From Lysobacter sp. ISL-50 (lineage in GTDB: Bacteria; Pseudomonadota; Gammaproteobacteria; Xanthomonadales; Xanthomonadaceae), in assembly GCF_018612875.1 (NCBI RefSeq), contig NZ_JAGGRI010000023.1, positions 83,031 through 147,030 of the forward strand: a DNA stretch of 64,000 bases. The letters run 5' to 3'. Positions 8,543 through 19,764 of the stretch are shown piece by piece. The first letter of the stretch is position 1; each line of letters opens with the position of its first letter. A model generated the notes under the pieces. It was not told where the DNA came from. It searched no databases and worked only from the letters and a program-made list of their open reading frames with translations. A program made the position numbers and the translations under genes.

Positions 8543-9016
8543 GGTGTCGGTCTTCTGCTTCGGCGTGACCGGTTGGCCTACGCTTCCGGAAAGATTCTGC
8601 TGGAACTCTTTCCACAAGGTCAGGTTGCGCTCGGTGAGCTGATTCATCATCGCCCACGGCGTCTGCCCGAGCATGCCGCCCATCTGGTTGCGGAAGGTCT
8701 GTTGCTGATCGAGGAACACCTGCATCGACCGCTCCAGGTAGTTGCCCATGAAGCCCTGCAGCGAGTCGCCGTAGAAACGGATGATCTGGCTCAACAACTG
8801 CGTGGAGAGCACCGGTTCGCCGTCTTGTTCGTGCTCGGCGATGATCTGCAGCAGCACTTGCCGGGTGAGGTCGTCGCCGGAGCGCGCGTCGCGCACTTCG
8901 AACTCTTCGCCATCGACGATGAGCTGTCGCACGTCTTCGATGGTGATGTAGCTGGAGATCTCGGTATCGTAAAGACGACGGTTCGGATACTTCTTGATGA
9001 TGCGGGTCGAGGCCAT
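8528..9016 (-). CDS. phaR: Polyhydroxyalkanoate synthesis regulator PhaR
   Basis: 162 residues. In PHB-forming bacteria PhaR represses phasin and PHA genes and is released when it binds nascent granules. The N-terminal DNA-binding PHB_acc_N domain is unmistakable: MASTRIIKKYPNRRLYDTEISSYITIEDVRQLI. The accumulation-regulatory domain follows (RFYGDSLQGFMGNYLERSMQVFLDQQQTFRNQM). The tail is basic and polar. It lies between two acetoacetyl-CoA reductase genes on the same strand, supporting a PHB role. No phaC, phaA or phasin gene lies in the window. Confidence 0.93.
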   Translation of the reverse strand: MASTRIIKKYPNRRLYDTEISSYITIEDVRQLIVDGEEFEVRDARSGDDLTRQVLLQIIAEHEQDGEPVLSTQLLSQIIRFYGDSLQGFMGNYLERSMQVFLDQQQTFRNQMGGMLGQTPWAMMNQLTERNLTLWKEFQQNLSGSVGQPVTPKQKTDTKRER

Positions 9017-9309
9017 TGAGCTTTGGCTCTAAAAGCGTGGTGCCTTGCAGCATGGCGCAGGGCGCAGGGGCTTGCAACAGGGGCGTGCGGGAGGCTGCGC
9101 AGGGCGGCCTGCGACGGCCGCGCGGGATATTCGCCGCGCCTGCGCCCGATCCGCCGCCGGAGCCGCGGGGGCGGCAAAAACCCCTTCGAATCAGCCCTTG
9201 AGCGCGCGATCGCCAAGACCGCCGGCCAAGCCGGGAGCGTGTCGGGTCGGTGAACGGGAGGGTTCGAGATTTTCGTGAAAGCAACGCTTGCGCGCGGCCG
9301 GTGCGCGGA

Positions 9310-9335
9310 GCCGGAGACCTGAACAGGCCTCCGGC
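9310..9335. other. Hairpin in the phaR-phbB intergenic region
   Basis: GCCGGAG...CTCCGGC with an inner CCTG/CAGG pairing and a very small loop, just after the phbB stop on the minus strand. It has no T tract, so it is at best a weak terminator. The rest of the 336-base gap 9017-9352, which should carry the phaR promoter, shows no motif I trust. Confidence 0.4.
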
Positions 9336-9352
9336 CCGAACTCGCGCCGGGC

Positions 9353-10093
<741 letters not shown>

Positions 10094-10135
10094 GCTGAGC
10101 TCTCCTTGACCGCGAAGGGCGGTCTCGTCCCGATT

Positions 10136-11128
10136 CTAGACAGCATTCGCGCAAGGATCGTTGTGCATCGCGGCGAGACCGGCGACGGTCTGCGGAATCT
10201 GTGCCGGGCTGAACGAAACCCGTGCCGCGGCGAGCAATTGCGTGACAGTCGCCACCTCATCCAGGGCGTGCGGATGCTGGCCCAGCGCCTGCCATGCGGC
10301 GCGCAGCGCCGGCAGCGGATCGGCGGGATCGAGCGGATGCGCGGCATCGGATTTGGACAGCTTGCGGCCGCTCGCGTCGAGCAGCAGCGGCAGGTGTGCG
10401 TAGTCCGGCGTGGCCAGGCCGAGCGCGCGCTGCAGCAGGATCTGGCGCGCGGTGGAATCGAGCAGGTCGGCGCCGCGGACCACTTCGGTGATGCCCTGGT
10501 CGGCGTCGTCCACGACCACCGCCAGTTGATACGCCCAGTAGCCGTCGGCGCGGCGCAGGACGAAGTCGCCGACCTCGCGGGCGACATCTTGATGTTGCGG
10601 ACCCAGGATCGTATCGACGAAATCGACCGCGGCGCCGTCGGCCACGCGCAAACGGATCGCCGGTTGCGGCGCGCCGTGCCCCGGACGCGCCGCGGCGGCC
10701 ACGCAGCGCCGGTGGATGCCGCCGCTGGCGGCCAGGTCGCTGCGGCTGCAATGGCAGGCGAAGGCGAGGCCGGCGTCGAGCAGGCGATCCAGCGCCGTCT
10801 GATAGAGCCCATGGCGATCGCTTTGCCGGACCACCGCTTCGTCGCTGTGCAGGCCGAACGCGGCCAGCGCCTGTAGTTGGCGCTGGGCGGCGCCGGGAAC
10901 TTCGCGCGGCGGATCGAGGTCTTCGATACGTACCAGCCACGCGCCGCCGTGATGGCGCGCCAGTAGCCAACTGCCGAACGCCGCCAGCAGCGAGCCGGCG
11001 TGCAGTTCGCCGGTGGGCGAGGGTGCGAAGCGGCCGCGGTAGCGCGCGTGCGCCGCGGCCAGCCGCTCGGCCGACGAACGGGCCGACGGATCGGTAGGCG
11101 GCTGGGCGTCGGCAGGATGTCCGGACAA
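10136..11128 (-). CDS. gluQ: Glutamyl-Q tRNA(Asp) synthetase
   Basis: 330 residues. A truncated GluRS paralogue lacking the anticodon-binding domain; it charges glutamate onto the queuosine of tRNA-Asp. The class I signatures are [14 protein letters not shown] (HIGH-like, ~33-46) and KLSKSD (KMSKS). A CHC-x(n)-C set (ACHCSRSDL...HRRC) is the zinc site of this family. The first ~28 residues ([15 protein letters not shown]) are an unusual polar extension, so a later start is possible. In many proteobacteria gluQ follows dksA; here the dksA-like gene is 16 kb away. No dependable promoter was seen in 11129-11291. Confidence 0.92.
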   Translation of the reverse strand: MSGHPADAQPPTDPSARSSAERLAAAHARYRGRFAPSPTGELHAGSLLAAFGSWLLARHHGGAWLVRIEDLDPPREVPGAAQRQLQALAAFGLHSDEAVVRQSDRHGLYQTALDRLLDAGLAFACHCSRSDLAASGGIHRRCVAAAARPGHGAPQPAIRLRVADGAAVDFVDTILGPQHQDVAREVGDFVLRRADGYWAYQLAVVVDDADQGITEVVRGADLLDSTARQILLQRALGLATPDYAHLPLLLDASGRKLSKSDAAHPLDPADPLPALRAAWQALGQHPHALDEVATVTQLLAAARVSFSPAQIPQTVAGLAAMHNDPCANAV

Positions 11129-11291
11129 TGAACGAAGGCTCGCGCGGCGGTGGATTTAAGGCCGATTCTCGTTGAATTAACCACCTGTTTGCCACATTAG
11201 AACTTTCGCGGCGTTGCGCCGCGATCAAAAAACGACAGGGACCGTCGCCCTGAAGCCGCGCATGGTGCGCGGCACGATACGCCCTACGACC

Positions 11292-12206
11292 ATGTTCAAA
11301 CGCATAGCGCTTTTCCTCGCCACCAACCTGGCCGTGCTGGTGCTGCTCGGCATCGTGATGTCGGTGCTGCAGAACGTCTTCGGCATCCGCCTGGGCAATA
11401 ACGGCGCGATCCTGGTGATGGCGGCGGTGTTCGGTTTCGGCGGTTCGCTGATTTCGCTGCTGATGTCCAAGTGGATCGCCAAGCGCACCACCGGCGCCTA
11501 TGTCATCGAGCAGCCGCGCAACGCCGACGAGCAGTGGCTGGTGTCGACCGTGCGCCGCCAGGCCGAAGCGGCCGGCATCGGCGTGCCCGAGGTCGCGATC
11601 TACGACGCGCCGGAAATCAACGCCTTCGCCACCGGCGCCAATCGCAACAACGCGTTGGTCGCGGTGTCGACCGGCTTGCTGCGGGCGATGACCCGCGACG
11701 AGGCCGAAGCGGTACTCGCGCACGAAGTCAGCCACGTCGCCAACGGCGACATGGTGACGATGGCGCTGATCCAGGGCGTGCTCAACACCTTCGTGCTGGT
11801 GGCCGCGCGCGTGGTCGGCGGCTGGATCGACGCGATGATGAGCGGCGGGCGCGAGTCGCGCGGCCCGGGCCTGTTCTATTTTGTGACGGTGTTCGTGCTG
11901 GATATCGTGTTCGGCATCCTGGCGAGCATGATCGCGATGGCGTTCTCGCGTTACCGCGAGTTCCGCGCCGATGCCGGCGGCGCGCGTCTGGCCGGTCGGC
12001 AGAAGATGATCGCGGCGTTGCAGCGTTTGTCGCAGACCTATGGCGAGAGCACGCTGCCCAAGCAGGTGCAGGCCTTTGGGATCAGCGGCGCGGTCGGTCA
12101 TGGTTTGTCGAAGCTGATGCGCAGCCATCCGCCGTTGGAGGAGCGCATCGCGGCGTTGCGCAATGCGCCGCAGGAGCAGGTGGGTGGGGGCGTGGTTGCT
12201 CGTTGA
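11292..12206 (+). CDS. htpX: Protease HtpX (M48, membrane)
   Basis: 304 residues, E. coli HtpX is ~293. A zinc metalloprotease of the inner membrane that degrades misfolded membrane proteins. Two N-terminal membrane segments ([19 protein letters not shown] and [21 protein letters not shown]), the zinc motif HEVSH in [14 protein letters not shown], then two further hydrophobic segments and [11 protein letters not shown] with the third ligand. It starts at the conserved MFKRIALF; an in-frame extension to 11214 is not supported by the family. It is convergent with the fimX-like gene and separated from it by a bidirectional terminator. Confidence 0.95.
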   Translation: MFKRIALFLATNLAVLVLLGIVMSVLQNVFGIRLGNNGAILVMAAVFGFGGSLISLLMSKWIAKRTTGAYVIEQPRNADEQWLVSTVRRQAEAAGIGVPEVAIYDAPEINAFATGANRNNALVAVSTGLLRAMTRDEAEAVLAHEVSHVANGDMVTMALIQGVLNTFVLVAARVVGGWIDAMMSGGRESRGPGLFYFVTVFVLDIVFGILASMIAMAFSRYREFRADAGGARLAGRQKMIAALQRLSQTYGESTLPKQVQAFGISGAVGHGLSKLMRSHPPLEERIAALRNAPQEQVGGGVVAR

Positions 12207-12233
12207 GGCAAGAGCAAGAGCGAATCCCCCCAG

Positions 12234-12254
12234 CCCCCCTTTTTCAAAGGGGGG
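12234..12254. repeat. Palindromic repeat CCCCCCTTT...AAAGGGGGG
   Basis: Nine-base arms around TTC, preceded by GAGCGAATCCCCCCAGC. The same composite occurs at 39706-39789, so it is a third dispersed palindrome family in this window. Confidence 0.7.
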
Positions 12255-12276
12255 AACAGCAAAAGCTCAGGGCAAC

Positions 12277-12304
12277 AAAAAGCCCGCCATTCGGCGGGCT
12301 TTTT
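12277..12304. terminator. Bidirectional terminator between htpX and the fimX-like gene
   Basis: AAAAAGCCCGCC pairs with GGCGGGCTTTTT around ATTC. A run of A on one side and T on the other lets it act for both convergent genes. Confidence 0.85.
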
Positions 12305-12331
12305 GTTGGGTCGGAAGTTTTAGCCTTTCCC

Positions 12332-12380
12332 GATTCCCGATTCCCGATTCCCGATTCCCGATTCCCGATTCCCGATTCCC
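12332..12380. repeat. Tandem heptamer array, (GATTCCC)7
   Basis: Seven perfect copies of GATTCCC ending 4 bases before the stop codon of the fimX-like gene (minus strand). Same unit and phase as the 9-copy array at 4110. Confidence 0.95.
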
Positions 12381-12384
12381 GGCC

Positions 12385-14484
12385 TTACTGGAAGTCGTAA
12401 TCCATATCCGGCCCGGCCGCGGCCAGGAAGTGACCCTGGGCGTAGTCGATGCCGGCGGCGAACAGCAGGCTCATGCTGGCGGCATCCTGGACGAACTCGG
12501 CGATGGTCTGCCGGCCCAGTTCGCGCGCCTTTTCGGCGATTTCGCGCACGCGCTGCTGGTGGTCGGGGTTGGAGGTGAGGTCTTCCATGTAGCTGCGGTC
12601 GATCTTGAGGAAGGCCGCGTCGAAATGGGTCAGCAACTGGAACGAGTTCAGGCCGGCGCCGAATTGCTCCAGGCCCACGCGCACGCCGTAGTGGTAGATG
12701 CGCGACTGGAACTCCTGCGCCGCGCGCAGGTTGGTGAACACCTTCGACTCGGGCAGTTGCAGCACCAGCAGCTTGCCGTCGGCGCCGTGCTTGGCCAGCA
12801 GTTCGACGATGTGCTGCTGCAGGCTTTCGTCCTGCAGCGAGGCCTGGGTGATCTTGACCAGCAAGGTGGTGCGGCGGCCCTGGCGCATGCGCTCGCCGAT
12901 TACCTGGATCGCGCGGCCGACCACCCAGCGGTCGATTTCCCACAGCAGGCCGTGTTCCTCCGCCACCTGCAGGAACGACAGCGGCTGCACCAGTTCGCCG
13001 CCGCCTTCGTCGGTGCCGGTGCCCAGGTTCTGCATGCGCAGATAGGCCTCGTACATCTCGATCGGCTCGCCGTGCAGATTGATCAGCGGCTGGTAGTTCA
13101 TCACGAAACGATCGGCGTCGAGCGCGTCGCGGATGCGCGCGACCCAGGCGGCGATGCGTTCTTCCTCGGCGCGGTCGGCCGCGCCCGGGTCGAACAGCTC
13201 GATGCGGTTGCCGCCGATGTCGCTGGCCGATTGCAGGCATTGCGCGGCCTTGCCCAGCACCGCGGTGACGCTGGCGATCTTCTCGCCGATCTGCACGCCG
13301 CCGACGCTGGCGGTGGCGCTGAGCGAGAGGTGGTCGGTTTCCAGCACCTGCGCCGAGAACGCTTCGCGCAGCTTGTCGCCCAGGCCGGAGGTGTGCGAAT
13401 GGTCGCTGTGCAGGGTCAGCACCGCGAACTGGTGCTCGCCGAAGCGCGCGGCGATGTCGTCCGGGCCGATCGCTTCGCGCAGGCGCTCGCCGCAGGCCTT
13501 GATCAGCTGGTCGGCCTGATCCAGGCCGATTTCCTGCAGCAGTTGGTTGTAGTGGTCAGGCTCGATCAGCAGCAGGCCGTGATGCGCCGAGTTCTGCGCC
13601 GCGTCGGCGACCGCGTCTTCCAGAGCGCGCAGGAAGGTCGCGCGGTTGAGCAGGCCGGTGACCTGATCGCGCTGGCGCAGGGCTTCGACCTCGCGCGCCA
13701 GTTCCGGATCGATCTCCTGCCGGCGCAGCACCACCTGCAGGCATTGCTCGCCTTCGTAGGTGGCCGCGGTGAATTCCATCACCGCCGGGAAGGCGTTGCC
13801 GTCGAGCGCGCGGGCCTGGGTCTCGTAGCTCGGCGGCGGCGTTTCGCCCTTGCTGAGCTGCTTGAGCAATTGCTTGAAGCCGTCGACCTGGCCGGGCGCG
13901 ACCAGATCGAGCAGGGACATGCCCTCGATGTCCTCGAAGGACTCGAAGCCGAAAATTTCCAGATACGCGGCATTGGCACGAATGTGCATGCCTTCGTGGA
14001 TGTAGGCGATGGGATCGCGCGAGGAATCGATCAGCGCGTCGCAGCGGCGCTCGGTCTCGCGCACCTGCGCTTCCAGGCGGCGCAGCGAGCGGCGCGCTTC
14101 CAGGTCGGACCATTCGGCGCGGACCACGTTCTGCAGGTGGCTGATGTTGGAGCGCAGGACGATGCCGCGCGCACCGATTTCCATCACCCCGAGCACGGCG
14201 GCCTCGTCCACGGCCTCCATCAGCACCAGCACCGGCAGGTCCTTGCCGCTGGCGTCCACGCTCTGCATCAGCTTGAGCAGGGAGATGTTGCGCGAATTGC
14301 GCGCGGCCAGCACCAGATCCGGCGGATGCTGCAGGATCAGCGCCGACAGTTCCTGCTCGTTCTCGGGGCGGGTGGGCCGCACCGCGATACCGCTGTTGCG
14401 CAGCGCGCTGACGATGGCTTCGGCCGCCTCGACGCTGTCGTCGACGATCAGCAAGCGCAACACCATGTCTTTGCCGAATTGCAT
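12385..14484 (-). CDS. fimX: FimX-like c-di-GMP protein: REC-PAS-degenerate GGDEF-EAL
   Basis: 699 residues. Order: receiver-like domain (LRLLIVDDSVEAAEAI, residues ~7-125), PAS (~140-255), GGDEF (~275-430), EAL (~445-690). The GGDEF signature is replaced by FGEHQF and the EAL signature by EAYLR, so neither cyclase nor phosphodiesterase activity is expected. The EAL fold is long and intact (VQPLSFLQVAEEHGLLWEIDRWVV, LKIDRSYM), fitting a c-di-GMP receptor. This matches FimX of Xanthomonas and Pseudomonas, which binds c-di-GMP and works through a PilZ protein on the type IV pilus ATPase. ATG 14484 has GGAGG 9 bases upstream; an extension to 14535 is unlikely. The pilus role is inferred. Confidence 0.82.
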   Translation of the reverse strand: MQFGKDMVLRLLIVDDSVEAAEAIVSALRNSGIAVRPTRPENEQELSALILQHPPDLVLAARNSRNISLLKLMQSVDASGKDLPVLVLMEAVDEAAVLGVMEIGARGIVLRSNISHLQNVVRAEWSDLEARRSLRRLEAQVRETERRCDALIDSSRDPIAYIHEGMHIRANAAYLEIFGFESFEDIEGMSLLDLVAPGQVDGFKQLLKQLSKGETPPPSYETQARALDGNAFPAVMEFTAATYEGEQCLQVVLRRQEIDPELAREVEALRQRDQVTGLLNRATFLRALEDAVADAAQNSAHHGLLLIEPDHYNQLLQEIGLDQADQLIKACGERLREAIGPDDIAARFGEHQFAVLTLHSDHSHTSGLGDKLREAFSAQVLETDHLSLSATASVGGVQIGEKIASVTAVLGKAAQCLQSASDIGGNRIELFDPGAADRAEEERIAAWVARIRDALDADRFVMNYQPLINLHGEPIEMYEAYLRMQNLGTGTDEGGGELVQPLSFLQVAEEHGLLWEIDRWVVGRAIQVIGERMRQGRRTTLLVKITQASLQDESLQQHIVELLAKHGADGKLLVLQLPESKVFTNLRAAQEFQSRIYHYGVRVGLEQFGAGLNSFQLLTHFDAAFLKIDRSYMEDLTSNPDHQQRVREIAEKARELGRQTIAEFVQDAASMSLLFAAGIDYAQGHFLAAAGPDMDYDFQ

Positions 14485-14661
14485 TGACCACCTCCGTGGG
14501 CCGGTTTTATGACACGAAGCACCGGCCTCGTCCACGCAAGGACGAGAATCTGTGACCCGTTATAGGGTTCGATCACGCAAAGAGTGCATCGCTTACGCTG
14601 TTGTGCTTGCGCCGCGTGCTATCGCTGCGTTCCCCGATCAAACCCCATCCAGATTACAACC

Positions 14662-15693
14662 TTACAACGGACGCTTGCCCGGGTCGCCTGCCACTTCCCG
14701 CACCAGCCTGGGCACCAGGTAGCCGGAGATGCGCGCGGCCAGGGCGCGGTGCAGCGCGCGCGCGGCCTCGTCGGAGATCTCGAAATGGGCCGAACCCTGG
14801 ACCCGGTCGAGCTGATGCAGGTAGTAGGGCAGCACGCCGGCGGCGTAGCTGCGCTCGCTCAGCGCGGCCAGGGCCTCGACGTCGTCGTTGACCCCGCGCA
14901 GCAGAACCGCCTGATTGAGCAAGGTGGCGCCGGCTCCGCGCAGGCGCCGCATGGCCGCGTCCACCTCGGCGTCGAATTCGTTCGCGTGATTGGCGTGCAG
15001 CACCACCGCCACCGGCCACGGCAGGCCTTGCAGCCACTGGGTCAGCGCGGTATCGACGCGCTCGGGCAGCACCACCGGCAGGCGGGTGTGGATGCGCAGG
15101 CGCTTGAGGTGGGCGATCGGCGCCAGCGCGTCGGTGAGCTCGGCCAGCTTGGGCGTGGCCAGCGACCACGGGTCGCCGCCGGACAGGATCACCTCGTCGA
15201 TGCCCGGGTCGGCGGCGATCGCCGCGACCGCCTCGCCCCAGCCGGCCGCGGCCGCGGTTTCCTGCGCGTAGGGAAAGTGGCGGCGGAAGCAGTAGCGGCA
15301 GTTGATCGCGCAGCTGCCGGTGGCGATCAGCAGGGCGCGGCCGTTGTACTTGCGGATGACGCCGTGGCCGGCCTTGGCCGCGCCGTCGCCGACCGCGTCC
15401 AGGCTGAAGCCCGGCATCGGCCGCATTTCATCGTCCAGCGGCAGCACCTGACGCAGCAGCGGATCGGTCGGGTCGGCATGGCGCATGCGGGCGATAAAGC
15501 CGCGCGGCACCCGCAGCGGAAACTGCGCCGCGGCCGCGTCGGACACGGCCAGGGCGGCCTGCGACAGGCCGAGCAGGGCCAGCAGCTCGCGCGGATCGCG
15601 CACCGCATCGCGCCACAGGGCCTGCCAGCGCGGCGGCGCGGCGGCGCCCTGGGGAGCGGCTGGATGCGGGACGGGTTGCGCAGCAGGTATCAT
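14662..15693 (-). CDS. epmB: EF-P beta-lysylation protein EpmB (radical SAM lysine 2,3-aminomutase family)
   Basis: 343 residues. A radical SAM, PLP-using enzyme that makes (R)-beta-lysine for modification of elongation factor P. The iron-sulfur motif CxxxCxxC is Cys128, Cys132 and Cys135 ([16 protein letters not shown]). SGGDPW and the later [12 protein letters not shown] segment are typical of the aminomutase family. The length matches the short EpmB group rather than the ~415-residue clostridial enzymes. It is divergent from efp, its target, across a 269-base shared promoter region. The ligase epmA is not in the window. Confidence 0.93.
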   Translation of the reverse strand: MIPAAQPVPHPAAPQGAAAPPRWQALWRDAVRDPRELLALLGLSQAALAVSDAAAAQFPLRVPRGFIARMRHADPTDPLLRQVLPLDDEMRPMPGFSLDAVGDGAAKAGHGVIRKYNGRALLIATGSCAINCRYCFRRHFPYAQETAAAAGWGEAVAAIAADPGIDEVILSGGDPWSLATPKLAELTDALAPIAHLKRLRIHTRLPVVLPERVDTALTQWLQGLPWPVAVVLHANHANEFDAEVDAAMRRLRGAGATLLNQAVLLRGVNDDVEALAALSERSYAAGVLPYYLHQLDRVQGSAHFEISDEAARALHRALAARISGYLVPRLVREVAGDPGKRPL

Positions 15694-15962
15694 GTGGGGC
15701 TAGCCTTCAGGGTTCCGATCACGGCGCCCGGGTTCCGACCACGCGGAAAACCGCTGCGGACGGAGCCGGCGCAGCCCGACATTCTAGCCTTGCATCGCCG
15801 GCATGGCGGTCCGTACGCGCCTTCCGCGCCCCCTGGACCCCGCCCGCGACCCGGGCCGGCCCGGGACGGCGCCGTCACGACGGCAGACGACGGCCCCGGT
15901 GCAAGGCGGGGGCGGCCGGACCCCAATCACCGCCACATTATTCATTTGTTAGGAGTTCCAGC

Positions 15963-16529
15963 ATGGCCAGCCTAGGCATGAACGACGTCAAGACCGGACA
16001 GAAGATCCTGGTCAATAACGACCCGTGCATCATCACCGAGACCGAGTACGTCAAGCCGGGCAAGGGCCAGGCCTTCACCCGCATCAAGTACCGCAGCATC
16101 AAGTCGGGCCGCGTGGTGGAAATGACCATGAAGGCCACCGACAACGTCGAGCAGGCCGACGTGGTCGATACCGACATGCAGTACCTGTACTCCGACGGCG
16201 AGTACTGGCACTTCATGAACCAGGAATCCTTCGAGCAGGTGCAGTCCGACAAGGCCGGCATGGGCGGCGCGGAGAAGTGGCTCAAGGGCGAGGAAGAGTG
16301 CGTGGTGACGCTGTGGAACGGCGTGCCGATCGCGGTCCAGCCGCCGAACTTCGTCGAGCTCAAGATCACCGAGACCGATCCGGGCGTGCGCGGCGATACC
16401 TCCGGCGGCGGCGGCAAGCCGGCGACCCTGGAAACCGGCGCGGTGGTGCGCGTGCCGCTGTTCGTCGGCCAGGAAGAAACCATCAAGGTCGATACCCGTT
16501 CGGGCGAGTACGTCAGCCGGGTGAAGTGA
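15963..16529 (+). CDS. efp: Elongation factor P
   Basis: 188 residues, the standard length. It binds between the P and E sites and relieves ribosome stalling at polyproline. The KOW-like N-terminal domain carries the modified Lys34 in the loop KPGKGQAF, consistent with EpmA/EpmB lysylation by the divergent neighbour. The two OB domains end in [18 protein letters not shown] lies 8 bases upstream of ATG 15963. No rhamnosylation Arg is present at position 34, so this is the lysine-type EF-P. Confidence 0.98.
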   Translation: MASLGMNDVKTGQKILVNNDPCIITETEYVKPGKGQAFTRIKYRSIKSGRVVEMTMKATDNVEQADVVDTDMQYLYSDGEYWHFMNQESFEQVQSDKAGMGGAEKWLKGEEECVVTLWNGVPIAVQPPNFVELKITETDPGVRGDTSGGGGKPATLETGAVVRVPLFVGQEETIKVDTRSGEYVSRVK

Positions 16530-16809
16530 CGCATCGGCCGTGGCCGCCTCGCGGTCACGGCTTTGCTGGTGCGCGATTCCCGCGAAGGCGGTTCGACGCT
16601 TTCGCAAGCTGACGCGGATTCCGGTCTCGTCAGCGCATCCACCAAGCGATCCTCCGGCGACGATTCGGCCGATCCGGACGCAAGATCCACTGCGAGCCGC
16701 GGGCCGCACCGGCCCAGGCGTCGCACCGCGGTAGCCGGCGAATGCCATAGTCCCCGCCGGCGCTGCCGCACGACAGCGACACGCACTTCAACCCGCACGT
16801 GAGACGCGA

Positions 16810-18150
16810 ATGACGACCGAGACTTCCGCCATCCCCTGCGACCTGTTGATCGAAGCGGGCTGGGTGGTGCCGGTCGAGCCGCATGCCGTGGTGCTGGACG
16901 ACCACGCCGTCGCCATCAAGGGCGGGGTGATCGTCGATATCCTGCCGATCGCCGACGCTCGCGCGCGCTACGCCGCGGCCGAAACCGTCAGCCGGCCCGA
17001 GTCGGCGCTGATCCCGGGTCTGGTCAACGCCCACACCCACAACCCGATGACCCTGCTGCGCGGCATCGCCGACGATCTGCCGCTGATGGAATGGCTGCAA
17101 GGCCACATCTGGCCGGTCGAGGGCGCGGTGATCGGGCCGCAGTTCGTCGAGGACGGCATCGCCCTGGCGATCGCCGAGATGCTGCGCGGCGGCACCACCT
17201 GCGCCAACGAAAACTATTTCTTCCCCGACGTGCAGGCCGCGGTCTACAAGCGCTACGGCTTCCGCGCCCGGGTCGGCCTGCCGGTCATCGATTTCCCCAC
17301 CGCCTGGGCCAAGAGTTCGGACGAATACTTCGACCGCGCCGGCGAAGTCCACGACCTGTGGCGCGACGATGCGCTGGTCGCGACCGCGTTCGCGCCGCAC
17401 GCGCCGTACACGGTCAGCGACGCCAACTTCGAACGCATCCGCATGCTGGCCGACCAGCTGGATCTGCCGATCCATCTGCACACGCACGAAACCGCGCAGG
17501 AAGTCGCCGATTCGATCAAGCTGCACGGCCAGCGCCCGCTGGCGCGGCTGGACCGGCTGGGCCTGGTCACCGACCGCCTGATCGCGGTGCACATGACCCA
17601 GCTCACCGACGCCGAGATCGCCCTGTGCGCGCAGCGCGGCGTCAGCGTGGTGCATTGCCCCGAATCCAATCTCAAGCTGGCCTCGGGCTTCTGCCCGGTG
17701 TGCCAGCTGCAGCAGGCCGGAGTCAATCTGGCCATCGGCACCGACGGCTGCGCCAGCAACAACGATCTGGACATGTTCGGCGAAACCCGCACCGCGGCGC
17801 TGCTGGCCAAGGGCAGCGCCAACGACGCCAAGGCCCTGGACGCGTTCAGCGCGCTGCGCGCGGCGACCCTGGGCGGCGCCAAGGCGATGGGCTTCGAGGA
17901 CAAGATCGGTTCGATCCAGGTCGGCAAGCAGGCCGATCTGGTCTGCGTCGATCTGGGCCAGCTGGAAACCCAGCCGGTGCATCACGTGGTCTCGCAGCTG
18001 ATCTACGCCACCGGCCGCCATCAGGTCGGCGACGTGTGGATCGCCGGCCGCGCCAAGCTGCGCGAACGTGCGCTGGTCGATATGGATACTGCGGCGCTGG
18101 TCGCGAATGCGCGGCAGTGGCGCGCGCGCATCGCGACGATCAAACGCTGA
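16810..18150 (+). CDS. mtaD: 5-methylthioadenosine/S-adenosylhomocysteine deaminase (amidohydrolase)
   Basis: 446 residues of the amidohydrolase superfamily. Zinc ligands are visible: NAHTHNP near residue 75, HLHTHE near 220, a further His in IAVHMTQL and the Asp in [14 protein letters not shown]. MtaD deaminates methylthioadenosine or adenosylhomocysteine; close relatives are often labelled N-ethylammeline chlorohydrolase. Sitting immediately before ubiG, a SAM-dependent methyltransferase, fits a role in clearing its product adenosylhomocysteine, though this is inference. The stretch 16530-16809 after efp carries no gene; its centre has a weak REP-like ATTCCCGCGAAGGCGG. Confidence 0.82.
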   Translation: MTTETSAIPCDLLIEAGWVVPVEPHAVVLDDHAVAIKGGVIVDILPIADARARYAAAETVSRPESALIPGLVNAHTHNPMTLLRGIADDLPLMEWLQGHIWPVEGAVIGPQFVEDGIALAIAEMLRGGTTCANENYFFPDVQAAVYKRYGFRARVGLPVIDFPTAWAKSSDEYFDRAGEVHDLWRDDALVATAFAPHAPYTVSDANFERIRMLADQLDLPIHLHTHETAQEVADSIKLHGQRPLARLDRLGLVTDRLIAVHMTQLTDAEIALCAQRGVSVVHCPESNLKLASGFCPVCQLQQAGVNLAIGTDGCASNNDLDMFGETRTAALLAKGSANDAKALDAFSALRAATLGGAKAMGFEDKIGSIQVGKQADLVCVDLGQLETQPVHHVVSQLIYATGRHQVGDVWIAGRAKLRERALVDMDTAALVANARQWRARIATIKR

Positions 18151-18286
18151 CGCCGGGCGCCGCGCACGCGCGCGGCGGCCGCGTCGTCGCGTCGCGTTCA
18201 CACCCGTAGCCTCGGGCTTGATTCAAACTAGCCACGCGCGCCGCCCGGCGGCCGCGCGAGGCACCGACCGCAGTGAGCAGGCAGGC

Positions 18287-19069
18287 ATGAGCGCAGCAAG
18301 CAACGCATCCGATCCTCAGGGCAGCGATTCGCAACCCGCCGCCGCCAGCGGCCACGACAACTTCAGTCAGGCCGAACTGGACAAGTTCGGCGCCCTGGCC
18401 AATCGCTGGTGGGACCCGCTGGGTCCGCAGAAGCCGCTGCACGCGCTGAATCCGGTGCGCCTGGACTACGTCGCCCAACGCGCGCCCCTGTCGCAGGCGC
18501 AGGCGCTCGACGTCGGCTGCGGCGGCGGCCTGCTCAGCGAGGCCCTGGCCGCCGCGGGCGCGCAGGTCACCGCGATCGATCTGGCGCCGGAACTGATCAA
18601 GGTCGCCAAGCTGCATCGGCTGGAAACCGGCGTCGCCGTCGATTACCGGCTGCAGTCGGTCGAATCGCTGGCGCAGGAGCGGCCGGAGAGTTTCGACACC
18701 ATCACCTGCATGGAAATGCTCGAACACGTGCCCGACCCGGGCGCGATCGTGCGCGCCTGCGCCAGCCTGCTCAAGCCCGGCGGACGCCTGTTCCTGTCCA
18801 CGCTCAACCGCACCCCGGCCGCGTTCGCGCTGGCCATCGTCGGCGCCGAGTACCTGGCCCGGCTGCTGCCCAAGGGCACCCATCAGTACCGCGACTTCAT
18901 CAAGCCCTCCGAGCTGGCGCGCTGGCTGCGCGAAGCCGGCCTGGAGCTGGAAGACGTCAGCGGCCTGATGTACGAGCCCTGGCGCAACGGCGCGCGGATC
19001 ACCTCGCGCACCGACATCAACTACCTGGCCTGCGCGTACAAGCCCGCCGCGCAGGTCTCGGCCGCATGA
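18287..19069 (+). CDS. ubiG: Ubiquinone biosynthesis O-methyltransferase UbiG
   Basis: 260 residues. Performs both O-methylations of the ubiquinone ring using SAM. N-terminal helix [20 protein letters not shown] is the UbiG signature. Motif I is [16 protein letters not shown]; motif II/post-I is [25 protein letters not shown] and the [14 protein letters not shown] segment are typical. The first ~22 residues are a Ser/Ala-rich extension. The stop overlaps the start of gph by ATGA, so the two are translationally coupled. Confidence 0.96.
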   Translation: MSAASNASDPQGSDSQPAAASGHDNFSQAELDKFGALANRWWDPLGPQKPLHALNPVRLDYVAQRAPLSQAQALDVGCGGGLLSEALAAAGAQVTAIDLAPELIKVAKLHRLETGVAVDYRLQSVESLAQERPESFDTITCMEMLEHVPDPGAIVRACASLLKPGGRLFLSTLNRTPAAFALAIVGAEYLARLLPKGTHQYRDFIKPSELARWLREAGLELEDVSGLMYEPWRNGARITSRTDINYLACAYKPAAQVSAA

Positions 19070-19764
19070 GCGCGGCCGCTCCCGCGCTGAGCGGCGCGGC
19101 TTATCCCCGGGCGGTGTTGTTCGACCTGGACGGCACCTTGCTCGACAGTGCGCCGGACATGCTCGCCGTCGCCAATCGCATGCGCGCCGACCGCGGCCTG
19201 CCGGCGATGCCGATGGCGCCGCTGCGCGCGCAGGTGTCGAAAGGCTCGCGGGCGATGCTCGGCGCGGCCTTTCCCGATGTCGATCCGGCCCAGCGCGACG
19301 GCTGGGTGCAGGAGTTCCTGGACCTGTACGAGGCCGAGCTCGGCCTGCACGGAGCGCCGTTCGACGGCGTGGAGGCGATGCTGGCCGCGCTGGAAGCCGC
19401 CGGTTCGCCCTGGGGCATCGTCACGAACAAACCCGAATACCTGGCGCGCAAGCTGATGCCGTTGCTGGGTTGGCAGACCCGCTGCGCGGTGCTGATCGGC
19501 GGCGACACGCTGAGCGCGCGCAAGCCCGATCCGCTGCCGCTGACCACCGCCGCGCACCGGATCGGCGTCGAGCCGGCGCATTGCATCTATGTCGGCGACG
19601 ACGAGCGCGACATCATCGCCGCGCGCGCCGCCGGCATGCCCTCGGTGGTGGCGCTGTGGGGCTACCGCCTGGATCACGACGATCCGCTCGCCTGGCAGGG
19701 CGATGTATTGATCGAATCGCCCGCGCAATTGATCGGGGCGGGCGCATGGCCGGCGACGCGATGA
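19066..19764 (+). CDS. gph: Phosphoglycolate phosphatase (HAD family)
   Basis: 232 residues. HAD motif I is [14 protein letters not shown], motif II IVTNKP, Lys in [10 protein letters not shown] and motif [18 protein letters not shown]. The sequence fits the Gph branch, usually paired with ubiG in Xanthomonadaceae. It may clear phosphoglycolate formed in DNA repair. It starts within the ubiG stop (ATGA) and runs into the following gene. Confidence 0.9.
   Translation: MSAAAPALSGAAYPRAVLFDLDGTLLDSAPDMLAVANRMRADRGLPAMPMAPLRAQVSKGSRAMLGAAFPDVDPAQRDGWVQEFLDLYEAELGLHGAPFDGVEAMLAALEAAGSPWGIVTNKPEYLARKLMPLLGWQTRCAVLIGGDTLSARKPDPLPLTTAAHRIGVEPAHCIYVGDDERDIIAARAAGMPSVVALWGYRLDHDDPLAWQGDVLIESPAQLIGAGAWPATR

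Noticed and set aside
16572..16600. REP element in the efp-mtaD spacer
   Set aside because: ATTCCCGCGAAGGCGG is only a partial match and lacks the flanking GTC and the closing arm.
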